DNA from: UBA1926 sp036732005
Lineage (GTDB): Bacteria; Planctomycetota; Phycisphaerae; Phycisphaerales; UBA1924
DNA: 64,000 nt
Assembly: GCA_036732005.1 (NCBI GenBank)
Contig: DAINDF010000001.1
Span: 124,001 to 188,000, forward strand
Reading direction: 5' to 3'
Made by a program: the position numbers and the translations under genes. Shown here piece by piece: positions 9,740-18,953 of this stretch. A model generated the notes under the pieces. The model ran no database searches. It saw only the letters and a list, made by a program, of their open reading frames with translations, and was not told the origin of the DNA. How positions within the stretch are numbered: position 1 is the stretch's first letter; each line of letters opens with the position of its first letter.

Positions 9740-12700
9740 TCACCGCCCCCCGCCCACGAACGCCGACGCCCCGTCGCCACGCATCAACCGCGCGAGCGCG
9801 TCGGCGAAACTGCCGAACCCGTCCGCGTCGATCGCCAGCCGGAACCCCGCGTCAGCGTAACCGTCCACGCTGTCAAGCCCCGTGAACACCTCGCCGGGCG
9901 CCGCACCCGGGTCCGAGAGCGCCGACGCCCCCATCGCGCCCTTCCCGCCCGCCGCCGGCGTCACAAACTCCGCGACATTCCCGATCAGGTGCTTGAACCG
10001 CACGCCCCGCTGCAGCGGCGCCTCGCCCGTCGGCTGGAACCACAGCGTCGACTCCGTCTCAGACCCAGCCCCCTGGTACGACCACACCGACGCCGACGCC
10101 GCCGACTTCGTGTAACTGTCGTCCCCGGGCCGGTAAATCGGCGTCTCGTTCTGCAACGCCGCCTCGAAGTGCCGGAACTGCGCCGCGAAACTCCCGTCAC
10201 GCAAGTTCCACGCCCCGCTCCCCGCACCCGGCCCCCCGACCGACAACGCCGCCCTGAACTCGGCCTCCGTCGGCAACCGGCACCCGAACGCCTTCGCCGC
10301 CTCCGAAGCCGCGTCGAACGGGATGAAGTTCAGCGGGTGCCCCGCCGTCAACTCCCCCTGCGCCGCCGAGATCCTCGCAAAGTCCGAAGGATCCCGCAGG
10401 CTGTCGGGATAGGCGGGGAAACTCTGCGTCGGCACCGGGGGCCCGAACGCCCCGTTCTTCAGCCAGGGCGCGTTCGCCTGCACCGTCACCCGCCTCGTCC
10501 CGCGCCGCACCGTCCGCGTCACCGGCGCAACGATCTCCCGCTCCGACGCCACCGCCTGATCCACGAAGTCGGACAGCCTCGATCCGGGCGACAGGTCGAC
10601 CTTCCCCGACCCCATCAACTCCGCGAACAGCGCAACCGAGACCTCCTCTTCCCCGAGGAACACCTTCTGCCCGTCTGAGAGCTCGACCAGGTGGAACCTC
10701 GCCCGCAGCCCCGAAGCCCCCTTCACATACTCCACGAACGCCACCCCGTCCGCGCTCTCCCCCAGGCTCGCCGACCACCCCGTCAGCCCCGCGCCCACGG
10801 GCCCGTGCTCCTCGGCGGCCCAACCGGCCCCACCCCCGCGGTCCTCCGCGATCGCCGTGTCGATCCCCGCGAGCCACCCCGTCACCGCCCGGGCCGCCTC
10901 CGCGTCCAGCACCTCCCGCGCGAGGCCCCGGATCTCCTGCGCCCGCGCCGCAGCCCGCGCCTTCAGCCCGTCTTGAAGCCGCTCAACCGCCGCCTTGTCC
11001 TGCCGAATCGCCTTCGCCTCTGCCGCGGTCCGCGCCGCGTCCTGCCGCAGCGATTCCCTCGCCCGCCAAACCGCCGCGTTGAACCGCGCCCCGCCCCCGA
11101 GTTTGCTCTCATCCAGCGCCGTCGCCCACTCGCCCCCGAGATCCGCAAACCAGCCCGGCCCTTCCCCGACCAGTTGCCCGATCTCATCCTCCCGCGTCGC
11201 CACAGAGAAGCCCCGCGTCCACCACGCGAACGCCACCTCGCGCAGCCGACCCGAAACCCGGGCCCAGTCCCGCTCATCCAGCGATGACCGGATCTCCCGG
11301 AGCCCGACCAGCATCCCGTCCACCTCGGCACGCATCCCGGGCACATCGCCGGGCCATCCGCCGACCCGACCCGCGATCTCACCCGCCCGAAGCAACGACG
11401 CGAACCGAACCGCCTGATGACCCTCGCCGGGACGGGCCGATACCGCCCCCAGCTGCCCCGGAAGGTCCTCCGAACTCAGCGCCCGCAGCACCGAATCGGC
11501 CAGCGCCATCGCCCCGCGAACCCCCGCCGCCTCTCCGATCAGGCCCGCGTGCTCACCCTCCAGCCGCCCCAGCAGCGCCCCGATCTCGCCCGCCGACGCC
11601 ACGCCCTCATCCCCCGGCAACTCGCACCGGTCGAGCGACGCACGCACCGCGCCCAGCGACGCAAGATCGTCCGCCAGCCGCCGAATCGTCTCCCCTGACT
11701 CCGCAAGCGCCGACCCGACCCGGCTGTCGATCTCGCCCCCACGGGACTCCGAGTCACGCACCTCCCACGACGCCGCCGGCACCCCACGCAACGCCGCCCC
11801 CACCGCCCTCGCCCGCAGGTCGACCGCCGCCGGCGTGATCACCGACCAGTCAAACCCCCCGGCCCCCTCCGCCCCATCGGGCAGCCGCTCCGCCAGCGCC
11901 GCGTACCGCCCCACCACCCGCTCGAACGATTTCAACCTCGCCCGGAAGACCTTCGACTTCTGCTCCTTCGCCGCATCGGCCATCCCCAACCCCGACGCGG
12001 CGAACCACGAACGCCACTCCGAGACAAACCCACCGCCGACCTCGTCACGCACCGCCTTGAGGGCCCCCAGCCGGCCCAACGCCGCCCATTCCGCCGGCTC
12101 CATCAACTCGCCACGCTCCCACTTGGCGATCAACTCATCCGGCTTCTCGAGCACCTCCCCGTGGATGTCCGTGATCACCCGCGCGAGCACCGCACCCAAC
12201 CGGTTCGCCAACTCGAGATCCTCCAGGATTTCCCGCTCCCGGCTCGGCCAGTCCGGCCCCGCCTCCAGCCGCGTGACCGCCTCCCCGAACCGTCCGAGCA
12301 GCCGGTCGATCCCGGGCTCCTCTCCCTCCGCGGCGAGGTTCAGCGCCGCCATTTCCTCGGAACGACCCGGGTCCGCCACGTACGCCTCACGCCAGAGGTT
12401 CTCGAGATCAGACCGGTTCTTTGCGATCGAAAGCCCGTCCCGCGGGCTCTTCCCGGGCTGGTACGCCGGGCTCGCCTCCGCCGCGGCTACCCACGCCCCC
12501 GCCAGCCTCAACCCCTCTTCCGCCCAGGCCGCGTCCGCCGCCCGGTCCCCGAGCCGGCGCTGCATCGCCTCGAAGTCCGCCCCGAGCGCCCGCCGCATCG
12601 CGACCGCGTCGACCCGCTTGCCGGAATACGCCTCGACGACCCGCTCGACACCCGACATCGCCTCCGCCGCCGAGGCGAACCGCCTCGGAAGGTCCTCCAG

Positions 12701-14452
12701 CGTGCTCGCTTCATCCAACACCGGCAGCGACTCCACCAGCGCCGGCAGCCCCGCCAGCAGCGGGTCTCGCCCAAGCCGCTCCGAGAGCGACACCGGCAGC
12801 CCGGCGATCTCCGCCCTCGCCGCCAGTGCTGACGCTCGCGACGCCAGCGCGTCCTTTTCCGCCAGCAGCCGCGTCGCCTCCGCCGCCATCCGCTCCACCG
12901 ATCCCACCGACGCGATCAACGACTCCGCCGCCGCCACCGCCGCCGCAGGGGCCGGCCCGACCGAGAGCGGCACCTCGCCGCCCGATTCGCTCTCCGGGAC
13001 CGACACACCCTCGCGCAGCGCGGCCACGCCAGCCTCCACCTGCTCCGCGGGCTCGCGCAGCAGGCCCCCCGCCCGAGACGCCCCGGCCGCCTCCCATCCC
13101 GCCGCCGCCTCGTCGAGGCGCAACCTCGCGCCCCACCGCTCTGCGGCGAACACCGCACCCAGGCCCGGAACCTCACCCCCGTCTCCGTCGAGCATTTCCA
13201 ACGCCGGCACCGCCACCGCCGCCATCGCGTCCAACTGCTTGAGACGGTTGGTCGGGTCTGAGTCCGTCGTCCCGGCCTGGGCCTCATCCCAGAACCGCAG
13301 CACCGACGCCCGGAGCCCACCGAGCTGCCCGAGCCCGGGCGACCGACGCTGGTCATACCGGGACACCACCGCCGCCCCGTTCGGATCGAAGTAGTCCCCA
13401 AGCCCCCGCGGCAATTGGGTCAGATCGCCCGTCAGCGCGCCGACCGCCTCCTCGAGCTTCGCTCTCCCGGGAGCGTCGGCCGCCAACTCGGACACCCGCT
13501 GCCGCAAGGCCTGCACACCCGGCGTCACCTCGCACCACCGCGCGAACACCGCCGGATCGAACTGCTGCGGGGGCAACTCGGGCCGGCGCGTCGCAAGCAC
13601 CACCGCCGCCGCCACCGCGCCCACCACCAGCAGCCCGCTCGCCGCGACACCCGCCACCGCCAGGGGCGACGGGCCCGGCTTGCGGTACTTGAGCGACCCG
13701 AGCCGCGTCGCCACCGCCTCGAGCGTCAGCCCGCGTCCCTTCGGATCGAGCAGCTCGTTCACCAGCCCGAGCCACACCCCGTGCGACGCCCCGAGCGCCT
13801 TCCACTCCGCCGACTCCCGCACCGGGTACCCGCCCAGTTCCCGGAACGGACGCTGCATCACCAACTCGTAGATCAGCAGCCCCAGCCGACGCAGCTCATC
13901 CCGACGAACCGCCGCGAGATCCGCATCCAGCAACCGCCCCGGCAGCGGATGCCGAAGCCCCACCCGCATCCGCCCGGGCCTGAAGTCCGACAGCAGCACT
14001 GCGCCGGGGTCGAGGTCCCCGTGCGGCCTCGCCCCCGCCCGCTCGATCAGCCCCAACGCCGAGACGATGCCCGAGACAATCTCGTGCAGCGCATCCCCGC
14101 GCACCCGCACCTTGCCCCGGATCAGGTCCGCCGCCGAGAGGTCGTACGCGGGACGGACCGCGTACCCCCCCTCCTCGGTCGCCCCGAGGTCGAGCACTGG
14201 GACGACATGTCCCCGCCCCAACCCGCCGGGGCCCTCGCCGCTCGCCGCCGCGAGCCGGCGCTGCAACGCACGCCGCTCAAAGAACAGAGCCAGCGCATCG
14301 CCACCGAACGCCCCGGGGATCTCACCCGGCTCACACCGCTCGATCACCACCGACGGCTCGCGACCGCCCGGCGCGATCGCCAGCCACTCGCTGTCCCGGG
14401 GGCCCGAAGACTGAGCCCGCACCGCCTGATAGCCCGCGATGCCCGTCATCAC
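9740..14452 (-). CDS. Pseudokinase-transmembrane-SUMF1 fusion protein of the T6SS locus
   Basis: This 1570-residue protein starts with a protein-kinase-like fold at about 20-250. The catalytic loop reads HGDLDPGAVLLSD instead of HRDLKPxNILL, the catalytic-loop Lys and Asn are lost, no DFG is seen, and the VAIK lysine is absent, so it looks like a pseudokinase. A membrane helix follows at about 262-287, then roughly 1000 residues of helical, Ala/Glu/Arg-rich sequence. The C-terminal 230 residues contain a formylglycine-generating/SUMF1-like domain (CRLPTEAEF, then GNVAEF). PpkA kinases and SUMF1-type TagV proteins are known parts of T6SS threonine-phosphorylation control; here both folds are joined. 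The gene lies between the tssJ-like gene and the convergent small lipoprotein gene. The start is the first of two adjacent Met codons. Confidence 0.8.
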   Translation of the reverse strand: MMTGIAGYQAVRAQSSGPRDSEWLAIAPGGREPSVVIERCEPGEIPGAFGGDALALFFERRALQRRLAAASGEGPGGLGRGHVVPVLDLGATEEGGYAVRPAYDLSAADLIRGKVRVRGDALHEIVSGIVSALGLIERAGARPHGDLDPGAVLLSDFRPGRMRVGLRHPLPGRLLDADLAAVRRDELRRLGLLIYELVMQRPFRELGGYPVRESAEWKALGASHGVWLGLVNELLDPKGRGLTLEAVATRLGSLKYRKPGPSPLAVAGVAASGLLVVGAVAAAVVLATRRPELPPQQFDPAVFARWCEVTPGVQALRQRVSELAADAPGRAKLEEAVGALTGDLTQLPRGLGDYFDPNGAAVVSRYDQRRSPGLGQLGGLRASVLRFWDEAQAGTTDSDPTNRLKQLDAMAAVAVPALEMLDGDGGEVPGLGAVFAAERWGARLRLDEAAAGWEAAGASRAGGLLREPAEQVEAGVAALREGVSVPESESGGEVPLSVGPAPAAAVAAAESLIASVGSVERMAAEATRLLAEKDALASRASALAARAEIAGLPVSLSERLGRDPLLAGLPALVESLPVLDEASTLEDLPRRFASAAEAMSGVERVVEAYSGKRVDAVAMRRALGADFEAMQRRLGDRAADAAWAEEGLRLAGAWVAAAEASPAYQPGKSPRDGLSIAKNRSDLENLWREAYVADPGRSEEMAALNLAAEGEEPGIDRLLGRFGEAVTRLEAGPDWPSREREILEDLELANRLGAVLARVITDIHGEVLEKPDELIAKWERGELMEPAEWAALGRLGALKAVRDEVGGGFVSEWRSWFAASGLGMADAAKEQKSKVFRARLKSFERVVGRYAALAERLPDGAEGAGGFDWSVITPAAVDLRARAVGAALRGVPAASWEVRDSESRGGEIDSRVGSALAESGETIRRLADDLASLGAVRASLDRCELPGDEGVASAGEIGALLGRLEGEHAGLIGEAAGVRGAMALADSVLRALSSEDLPGQLGAVSARPGEGHQAVRFASLLRAGEIAGRVGGWPGDVPGMRAEVDGMLVGLREIRSSLDERDWARVSGRLREVAFAWWTRGFSVATREDEIGQLVGEGPGWFADLGGEWATALDESKLGGGARFNAAVWRARESLRQDAARTAAEAKAIRQDKAAVERLQDGLKARAAARAQEIRGLAREVLDAEAARAVTGWLAGIDTAIAEDRGGGAGWAAEEHGPVGAGLTGWSASLGESADGVAFVEYVKGASGLRARFHLVELSDGQKVFLGEEEVSVALFAELMGSGKVDLSPGSRLSDFVDQAVASEREIVAPVTRTVRRGTRRVTVQANAPWLKNGAFGPPVPTQSFPAYPDSLRDPSDFARISAAQGELTAGHPLNFIPFDAASEAAKAFGCRLPTEAEFRAALSVGGPGAGSGAWNLRDGSFAAQFRHFEAALQNETPIYRPGDDSYTKSAASASVWSYQGAGSETESTLWFQPTGEAPLQRGVRFKHLIGNVAEFVTPAAGGKGAMGASALSDPGAAPGEVFTGLDSVDGYADAGFRLAIDADGFGSFADALARLMRGDGASAFVGGGR

Positions 14453-14492
14453 ACCCCCGGCCTTGCGGCGCCCGCCCCGCGACCAACCCGTA

Positions 14493-15041
14493 TCAACGCT
14501 GGCCCGAGACCTTCTCCTGCGGCGTGTACGACATTCCTTGGCTGTTCACCCGAACATCCAGCTTGTTGCCGCTCCACAACTCCGAGTCCCGCGGAAGCGC
14601 CAGACGGCGCGGGTCCACCCCATCCCGGCCCGGGCCCACGCCCGGGATGTCCGCCAGGATGTACAGCCGCCCGCCGGTCTTCCACACCGCGCTGTTCCAG
14701 ATCTTCTCACGCGACGAGAGCGTCGCCGACGGGTTCTGCGCCGAGAGCTCCACCGTCCACAGCACGCCCTCGTTCACCAGCCCACGCCGGTAGGGGTCGC
14801 TCTCCGTCCAGTACTCGCGCATCGGCACCGCGTCGAGGCTCGATGCACGCTGCCCGCTCAACGCCACGACATCGACCTTCGTCACCCCGGACCCCGAGCT
14901 CCGCGCGTACGCCTCGTCCAACGCCACCGTCAGGTTGAACTTCTTGTACGAGGTGCTCTTGCACCCCACCGCCAGCGACGCCAGCGCCACCAGACCCGCC
15001 GTCAACACGATCCGCGTCCACACTCGCATCATCATCCCCAT
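14493..15041 (-). CDS. TssJ-like type VI secretion outer-membrane lipoprotein
   Basis: The start is the ATG at 15041, which follows a GAGGGG site and gives an immediate signal peptide; longer in-frame extensions put charged residues before it. A hydrophobic core is followed by lipobox LAVGC with Cys27. The mature 155-residue domain contains the pattern of a small transthyretin-like beta domain (VKVDVVALSG-like strands, then ILADIPGVGPG), fitting TssJ, the outer-membrane lipoprotein that contacts the periplasmic part of TssM. It lies 40 nt upstream of the pseudokinase gene. Sequence similarity to classical TssJ is weak, so the call leans on signal type, size and location. Confidence 0.7.
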   Translation of the reverse strand: MGMMMRVWTRIVLTAGLVALASLAVGCKSTSYKKFNLTVALDEAYARSSGSGVTKVDVVALSGQRASSLDAVPMREYWTESDPYRRGLVNEGVLWTVELSAQNPSATLSSREKIWNSAVWKTGGRLYILADIPGVGPGRDGVDPRRLALPRDSELWSGNKLDVRVNSQGMSYTPQEKVSGQR

Positions 15042-15137
15042 CGCTACCCCTCGTTCCCGGTGTCGTTTCCCCGAATTGGGTGTTCGCCCCGCGGCGGAAC
15101 CCATGCCCCGCCACACGCCACGATCCTAACCCAAACG

Positions 15138-16847
15138 CTACCGCAGCGTCGGGATCCCCTCGTCCCCCGCCTTGCTCATCCCCGTCCTGAACTCCCGCAG
15201 CACCGCGTGGACCTCCCGGTTGTGCCTCCAGTCCACCACGATCAGGCTCCGCGTCCGCACCAGAAGGTCGGCCAACTCCGAAAGCGTCTCGTCGAACACC
15301 ACATGCGCCGCCAGCCCACGCGTGTCCCCCACATCCCGGCAGACGCTCGAATCGCTCACACCTATCAGCATCCTGCTCAGCACCGCGAGCACACGCACCC
15401 ACAACTCGCTCGGCACCAGGTCCAACGCCAACGCCGGCGGCAATTGCTCGGCGACCAGCCGCTGCGGCCCGATCGAACCCGCCCACCGCGCGTCCCCGAA
15501 GAAAGCCCGCTCGAACGAGTCCACAAGCGAAAGCCCATCCTCCCGCTCACGCTCCGACTGCGCCTGCCGCGCCAGGCTGATCAGCTCGTCCAACGCCACC
15601 GCCACCGTGTTCTGCCCGTTCACCAGCAGCGTGCGAACCCCCAGCACACCCAACGCGTGCAGGTCGCAAGGGGTCGATGCCAGCGGCACCACCTCGAACG
15701 CCACATCCTTCATCGGCACGCCCGCCGCCGCCTTCAACGCCGTCACCGTGCCCCCCTCGGCCCGCAACGGCATCGACCGGAACCGGAGCTCCCCGGGCCC
15801 CAGCGCCGGCTCGCCCCGCACCCGCCCGTGCAGCACCACCCGAGCGTCGTCCAGGGGAACCCGCAGTTCGATCAACTCGCTCCCCCCGCTCGGCACGCGC
15901 TCGCCCGACCGGAAGGTCGCCTCGATCACCACGCCCGCGGGGTCGCCCTCCACCACCTCCCGGATCCGAAGGTCGCACCGCCCTCGCGAGCCCTCCGCCG
16001 ACAACTCGGGCCGATACACCCCGCGCCCGATCCCGTCCGGAGACACGAAGCAGCGCTGCTTCAGATCCCCCACCGAGACCTCCGTCGCCGTCCCCGGATC
16101 AACCACCCGAACACGCGAAGTCCACAGCCTCGGCAGCCCGACCCCCGCCTCCCAGAGGTCCACCCGGAAGCTCTCGTCCGTCACATTCAGCAGCGGACGC
16201 CCCGTCTTTTCCACCACACCCCGCACCGCGTGCACCGCTTCGGCCAGCAGTTTCACCTTCAGGTGCAGCGCCTCCGCGAGCCGACCCCACCGCCCCTGCC
16301 GCCCCAGGAACAGCCGGTCCGGGTCGATCGGCTCCGGGTCCCCCGCGAACCCGCTCGCCCGCGTCACCGTCTCGTGCCCTACCCGCAGGTCCAGCGCCGA
16401 GACCCCGTGCCGCACCCCAGACCAACCCCGCCCCCCGATGATCTCAATCTGGTCCGCGTACGCGATCGGCGACAGCCGCCGCACCATCATCAGCCCGCCC
16501 CCGAGGTTGAACGGCGCCAGATCCCGGTTCACCCCGCTCAGCACCTCCCGACCCAACGCCCCCAAATCGTCCGTCGCCACGAACGGCGACGACTCCCCGA
16601 GCGAAGGCACCCACAGGTACCGCTTGAGTGACGACCGGTACGACTCCAGCCCGCGCCGCGACAGCACATCCTCGTCCCGGCAGACCGACCAGTCCCCCCC
16701 CGTCGCCTCGTGCATCACCCGCCGGGCCACCCCCGCCGCCACATCAAGCCCGAACGGCTCGGGGTTCCGGGACTCATACCCCGTCCGGATCAGCAGGTCG
16801 GGCGCCGACGCCGCGAGCCCCTCCACCGTCCTCGACCACCGAGACAC
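15138..16847 (-). CDS. Uncharacterised T6SS-locus protein, first gene of the run
   Basis: The coding frame extends to a TTG at 16994, but that start would overlap the divergent Fur gene and read through a run of 18 G as poly-Gly. I place the start at the GTG at 16847, giving 569 residues and a 131-nt divergent promoter gap; another GTG at 16826 is possible. No signal peptide or clear membrane helix is seen. A middle section is beta-rich (VVIEATFRSGERVPSGG region) and the C-terminal 180 residues are helical. I do not recognise the family. Its place directly upstream of the tssJ-like gene (96-nt gap) suggests a structural or regulatory T6SS component specific to this lineage. Confidence 0.6.
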   Translation of the reverse strand: MSRWSRTVEGLAASAPDLLIRTGYESRNPEPFGLDVAAGVARRVMHEATGGDWSVCRDEDVLSRRGLESYRSSLKRYLWVPSLGESSPFVATDDLGALGREVLSGVNRDLAPFNLGGGLMMVRRLSPIAYADQIEIIGGRGWSGVRHGVSALDLRVGHETVTRASGFAGDPEPIDPDRLFLGRQGRWGRLAEALHLKVKLLAEAVHAVRGVVEKTGRPLLNVTDESFRVDLWEAGVGLPRLWTSRVRVVDPGTATEVSVGDLKQRCFVSPDGIGRGVYRPELSAEGSRGRCDLRIREVVEGDPAGVVIEATFRSGERVPSGGSELIELRVPLDDARVVLHGRVRGEPALGPGELRFRSMPLRAEGGTVTALKAAAGVPMKDVAFEVVPLASTPCDLHALGVLGVRTLLVNGQNTVAVALDELISLARQAQSEREREDGLSLVDSFERAFFGDARWAGSIGPQRLVAEQLPPALALDLVPSELWVRVLAVLSRMLIGVSDSSVCRDVGDTRGLAAHVVFDETLSELADLLVRTRSLIVVDWRHNREVHAVLREFRTGMSKAGDEGIPTLR

Positions 16848-16868
16848 ACGCCCCGCGAAGCAAAGACG

Positions 16869-16886
16869 CCCCCCCCCCCCCCCCCC
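16869..16886. repeat. Homopolymer of 18 C (18 G on the minus strand)
   Basis: The plus strand has 18 consecutive C, followed within 60 nt by further runs of 7 to 8 C. It lies in the gap between the divergent Fur gene and the first T6SS-locus gene, about 22-39 nt upstream of the preferred start of the latter. Runs of this length are prone to slipped-strand length change and are known contingency loci in other bacteria. Read-length or assembly error is also possible in such a run. Confidence 0.95.
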
Positions 16887-16978
16887 GCCCACCCCCCCCG
16901 ACCCCCCCAGCCCCCACCCCAAAACCCACCGACCGCCCCCCCGGGTTGACATCCCCCCGGACCCGACCATCATCCCGT

Positions 16979-17371
16979 GTGACCACCCCGCCAAGAAACA
17001 CGCGGCAGCGCAACGCCATCCGTCAGGCCTTCGACGAATCCACGCGCCCGCTGAGCCCCCAGGAGGTTCTCGACCGGGGCCGCCGCCGCGTCGCCAACAT
17101 GAGCCTCGCCACCGTCTACCGCACGCTCGCGGTGCTGCTCGAGGAAAAGCAGATCACCCGCGTCGAACTCCCGGGACAGCCCCCCCTCTACGAGCTCGCC
17201 GGACTCAAGCACCACCACCACTTCCACTGCGATGTCTGCGGCCGCACCTTCGACATCGAGGGATGCCCGGGAGATCTCTCCCGCATGGTCCCTCCGGGCT
17301 TCGAGCTCAAACGACACGACCTCACCCTCTTCGGGCGATGTGCCGCCTGCGTCGCCGAGGACCGCCGCTGA
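16979..17371 (+). CDS. Fur-family metal-dependent transcriptional regulator
   Basis: The GTG start at 16979 gives 130 residues. The N-terminal winged helix contains MSLATVYRTLAVLLEEKQI, the recognition region of Fur proteins. The C-terminal dimerisation domain has the metal-binding HHHHFHCDVCGRTFD motif and a second Cys pair (CAAC) close to the end, the four-cysteine structural zinc site. Whether it senses iron, zinc or peroxide cannot be read from the sequence alone. It is divergent from the T6SS-locus gene, so it may share or control that promoter region, as Fur does for some T6SS clusters. No strong Shine-Dalgarno sequence precedes the GTG. Confidence 0.9.
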   Translation: MTTPPRNTRQRNAIRQAFDESTRPLSPQEVLDRGRRRVANMSLATVYRTLAVLLEEKQITRVELPGQPPLYELAGLKHHHHFHCDVCGRTFDIEGCPGDLSRMVPPGFELKRHDLTLFGRCAACVAEDRR

Positions 17372-17382
17372 GCGCACGAAAA

Positions 17383-17411
17383 TGCCGCCCGGCCACTGCG
17401 ACCGGGCGGCA
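17383..17411 (-). terminator. Rho-independent terminator downstream of panD
   Basis: A perfect 10-bp stem TGCCGCCCGG/CCGGGCGGCA encloses a 9-nt loop. On the minus strand it is followed by TTTT, so it fits termination of the minus-strand panD transcript. It could also stop the plus-strand Fur transcript, whose stop codon is 12 nt away, although no T run follows on that strand. Confidence 0.75.
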
Positions 17412-17636
17412 CCGAGGAGAGGAAAAAAGGGAGTCTCGGTGAGCCGACGCCGAACCGCCGTCGTCCCACCTCGGCGACACAACCCGCCGGCCCAGCGGTC
17501 CCGCCATCCGTGGCTCGTGTGCCGCCACCCGAGACCGTAATCCCGGCGGCCCGCGCCGCCATTCAGATTCCTAGGGATTTTGCTGAAAACCGCCCGCCGC
17601 GATCAGGTGACGCGAGGCACCACCCTGAACAAGCGG

Positions 17637-18011
17637 TCAAGGCCCCGGCTCGTACCGGATCGAACGCACCAGCCGATTCCCATCGTCCACGATCGCCACG
17701 AACGGGCGGTGCTCGCGGTACTCCTCGTCGCTCATCAAGCCGAAGTGCATCACGATGACCTTGTCCCCGGGCTCGACCAGGTGGGCCGCGGCCCCGGTCA
17801 GCTCGATCGCCCCTGAACCGGGCTCCCCCCGGAAGATGTAGGTCTCGAACCGGGCCCCGTTCCGGCAGTTCGCCACGAGCACCTTGTCGCTCACCCGCAT
17901 CCGTGTCGCCTCGAGCAGATCCGCGTCGATCGTGATCGAGCCGACATAGTCGGGCTTCGCCGCCGTCACCGTGGCCATGTGGATCTTGCTGTGGAGGACA
18001 GGCCTTAGCAT
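17637..18011 (-). CDS. panD: Aspartate 1-decarboxylase (pyruvoyl enzyme)
   Basis: The 124-residue protein matches PanD from its first residues (MLRPVLHSKIHMATVTAA). The self-processing site is Gly24-Ser25 in YVGSITID, where cleavage makes the pyruvoyl group. Conserved Lys9, the CRNGARFETY segment (Arg and Tyr at the active site) and NGxR-type residues are present. The enzyme converts L-aspartate to beta-alanine for pantothenate and coenzyme A synthesis in the cytoplasm. It appears monocistronic, with a strong terminator about 230 nt downstream. The stretch between gene and terminator shows nothing else I can support. Confidence 0.95.
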   Translation of the reverse strand: MLRPVLHSKIHMATVTAAKPDYVGSITIDADLLEATRMRVSDKVLVANCRNGARFETYIFRGEPGSGAIELTGAAAHLVEPGDKVIVMHFGLMSDEEYREHRPFVAIVDDGNRLVRSIRYEPGP

Positions 18012-18198
18012 CCCAACAACCCCTTGCGTTTTCCGGTCCAGGGGCCAGCGTAGCCCGCGGGAGCCTCACCCGACCTCCGCCCCCATCGGGAGGACCAGCA
18101 ATTTCGCGATCCCGAGGCCGCGTCCGACCGAAACAAACGCCGCGGGAGATACGCTCAGGGTTGAAGCCCAAGCCCCGAGCACCGGAAGGAGGCCCCCC

Positions 18199-18423
18199 AT
18201 GCGCAACCCACCTCGCTCGCAAGACGCCAACCCGGGCCACATCCCCGGCGCGCCCAAGGACCGGCAAAGCCCGGAACCGAAGCCCCAGCCCCGCCAGGAC
18301 CGGTCGGCTCAGCCCCGACCCGATTTCTCGGTGCGCCCCTTCGGGCGGTGCGGCCCGCTCGACCCCGCCGCCGCCGATGAAGCGGTCGTCCGCCACTGGG
18401 GGCTCGACGCCGCCGCCGCCTGA
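18199..18423 (+). CDS. Small disordered proline-rich protein (74 aa)
   Basis: The ATG follows an excellent ribosome-binding site AAGGAGG with 6-nt spacing, the main reason to call it. The product is rich in Pro, Arg, Asp and Gln, has no signal peptide or membrane segment, and is likely unstructured apart from a helical C-terminus (DEAAVVRHWG-like). It is convergent with greA, ending 45 nt before it. I do not recognise a family. Confidence 0.5.
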   Translation: MRNPPRSQDANPGHIPGAPKDRQSPEPKPQPRQDRSAQPRPDFSVRPFGRCGPLDPAAADEAVVRHWGLDAAAA

Positions 18424-18468
18424 GTCCGCGCTCGCCCCGCCGGACCGGCTCACCCGAGCCGCAGCCCG

Positions 18469-18933
18469 TCAGAGCAATTCGACGATCTCGAAGGACTTGA
18501 CCCCCCGCGGCGCCTTCACACGCACGACCTCGCCCACGCGGGCCTTCATCAGGGCTTCGCCCATCGGGCTGTTCGCGGTGACCTCGATGTAGTCGTCGGA
18601 GACCTCGCCGGACGATTCGCCGACAAGGCGGTACACATCCTCGTCCCCCGTGCCCTGGTCGCGCAACTTGACCATCGAGCCCAGGAAGACCACATCGGCC
18701 GCCCCGCTGCCCTTGTCGACCACCTGCGCCGTGGAGATGCGGTCCTCGAGGCGGCGGATCTCCGCTTCCTCCATGCCCTGCTGCTCCCGCGCGGAGTGAT
18801 ACTCGGAGTTCTCCTTCAGATCGCCCAGCGCCCGCGCGTCCGCGATCCGCTGCGCGATCTTCGGCCTGTTCGCGATCAGCGTGCGAAGGCGGTCCTCGAG
18901 CAGCTTCTTCTCATCCGAGGTGATGAACTCCAT
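18469..18933 (-). CDS. greA: Transcription elongation factor GreA
   Basis: The product has 154 residues, slightly shorter than the usual 158. The N-terminal coiled coil carries the acidic tip and conserved GDLKENSEYHSAREQQ signature; the two acidic residues of this loop stimulate cleavage of backtracked RNA by RNA polymerase. The C-terminal FKBP-like domain follows (SPMGEALMKARVGEVVRV). The ATG at 18933 has AGGAG at suitable spacing. It lies 20 nt after the upstream membrane-protein gene and may be the last gene of the murC-ftsQ transcript. Confidence 0.95.
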   Translation of the reverse strand: MEFITSDEKKLLEDRLRTLIANRPKIAQRIADARALGDLKENSEYHSAREQQGMEEAEIRRLEDRISTAQVVDKGSGAADVVFLGSMVKLRDQGTGDEDVYRLVGESSGEVSDDYIEVTANSPMGEALMKARVGEVVRVKAPRGVKSFEIVELL

Positions 18934-18953
18934 GCAACGCTCCTGTCTCGCGG

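Noticed and set aside
16848..16994. N-terminal extension of the T6SS-locus protein through the G-run (poly-Gly) to a TTG start
   Set aside because: It would overlap the Fur start, leave no promoter for either gene, and consists only of Gly-rich low-complexity sequence.
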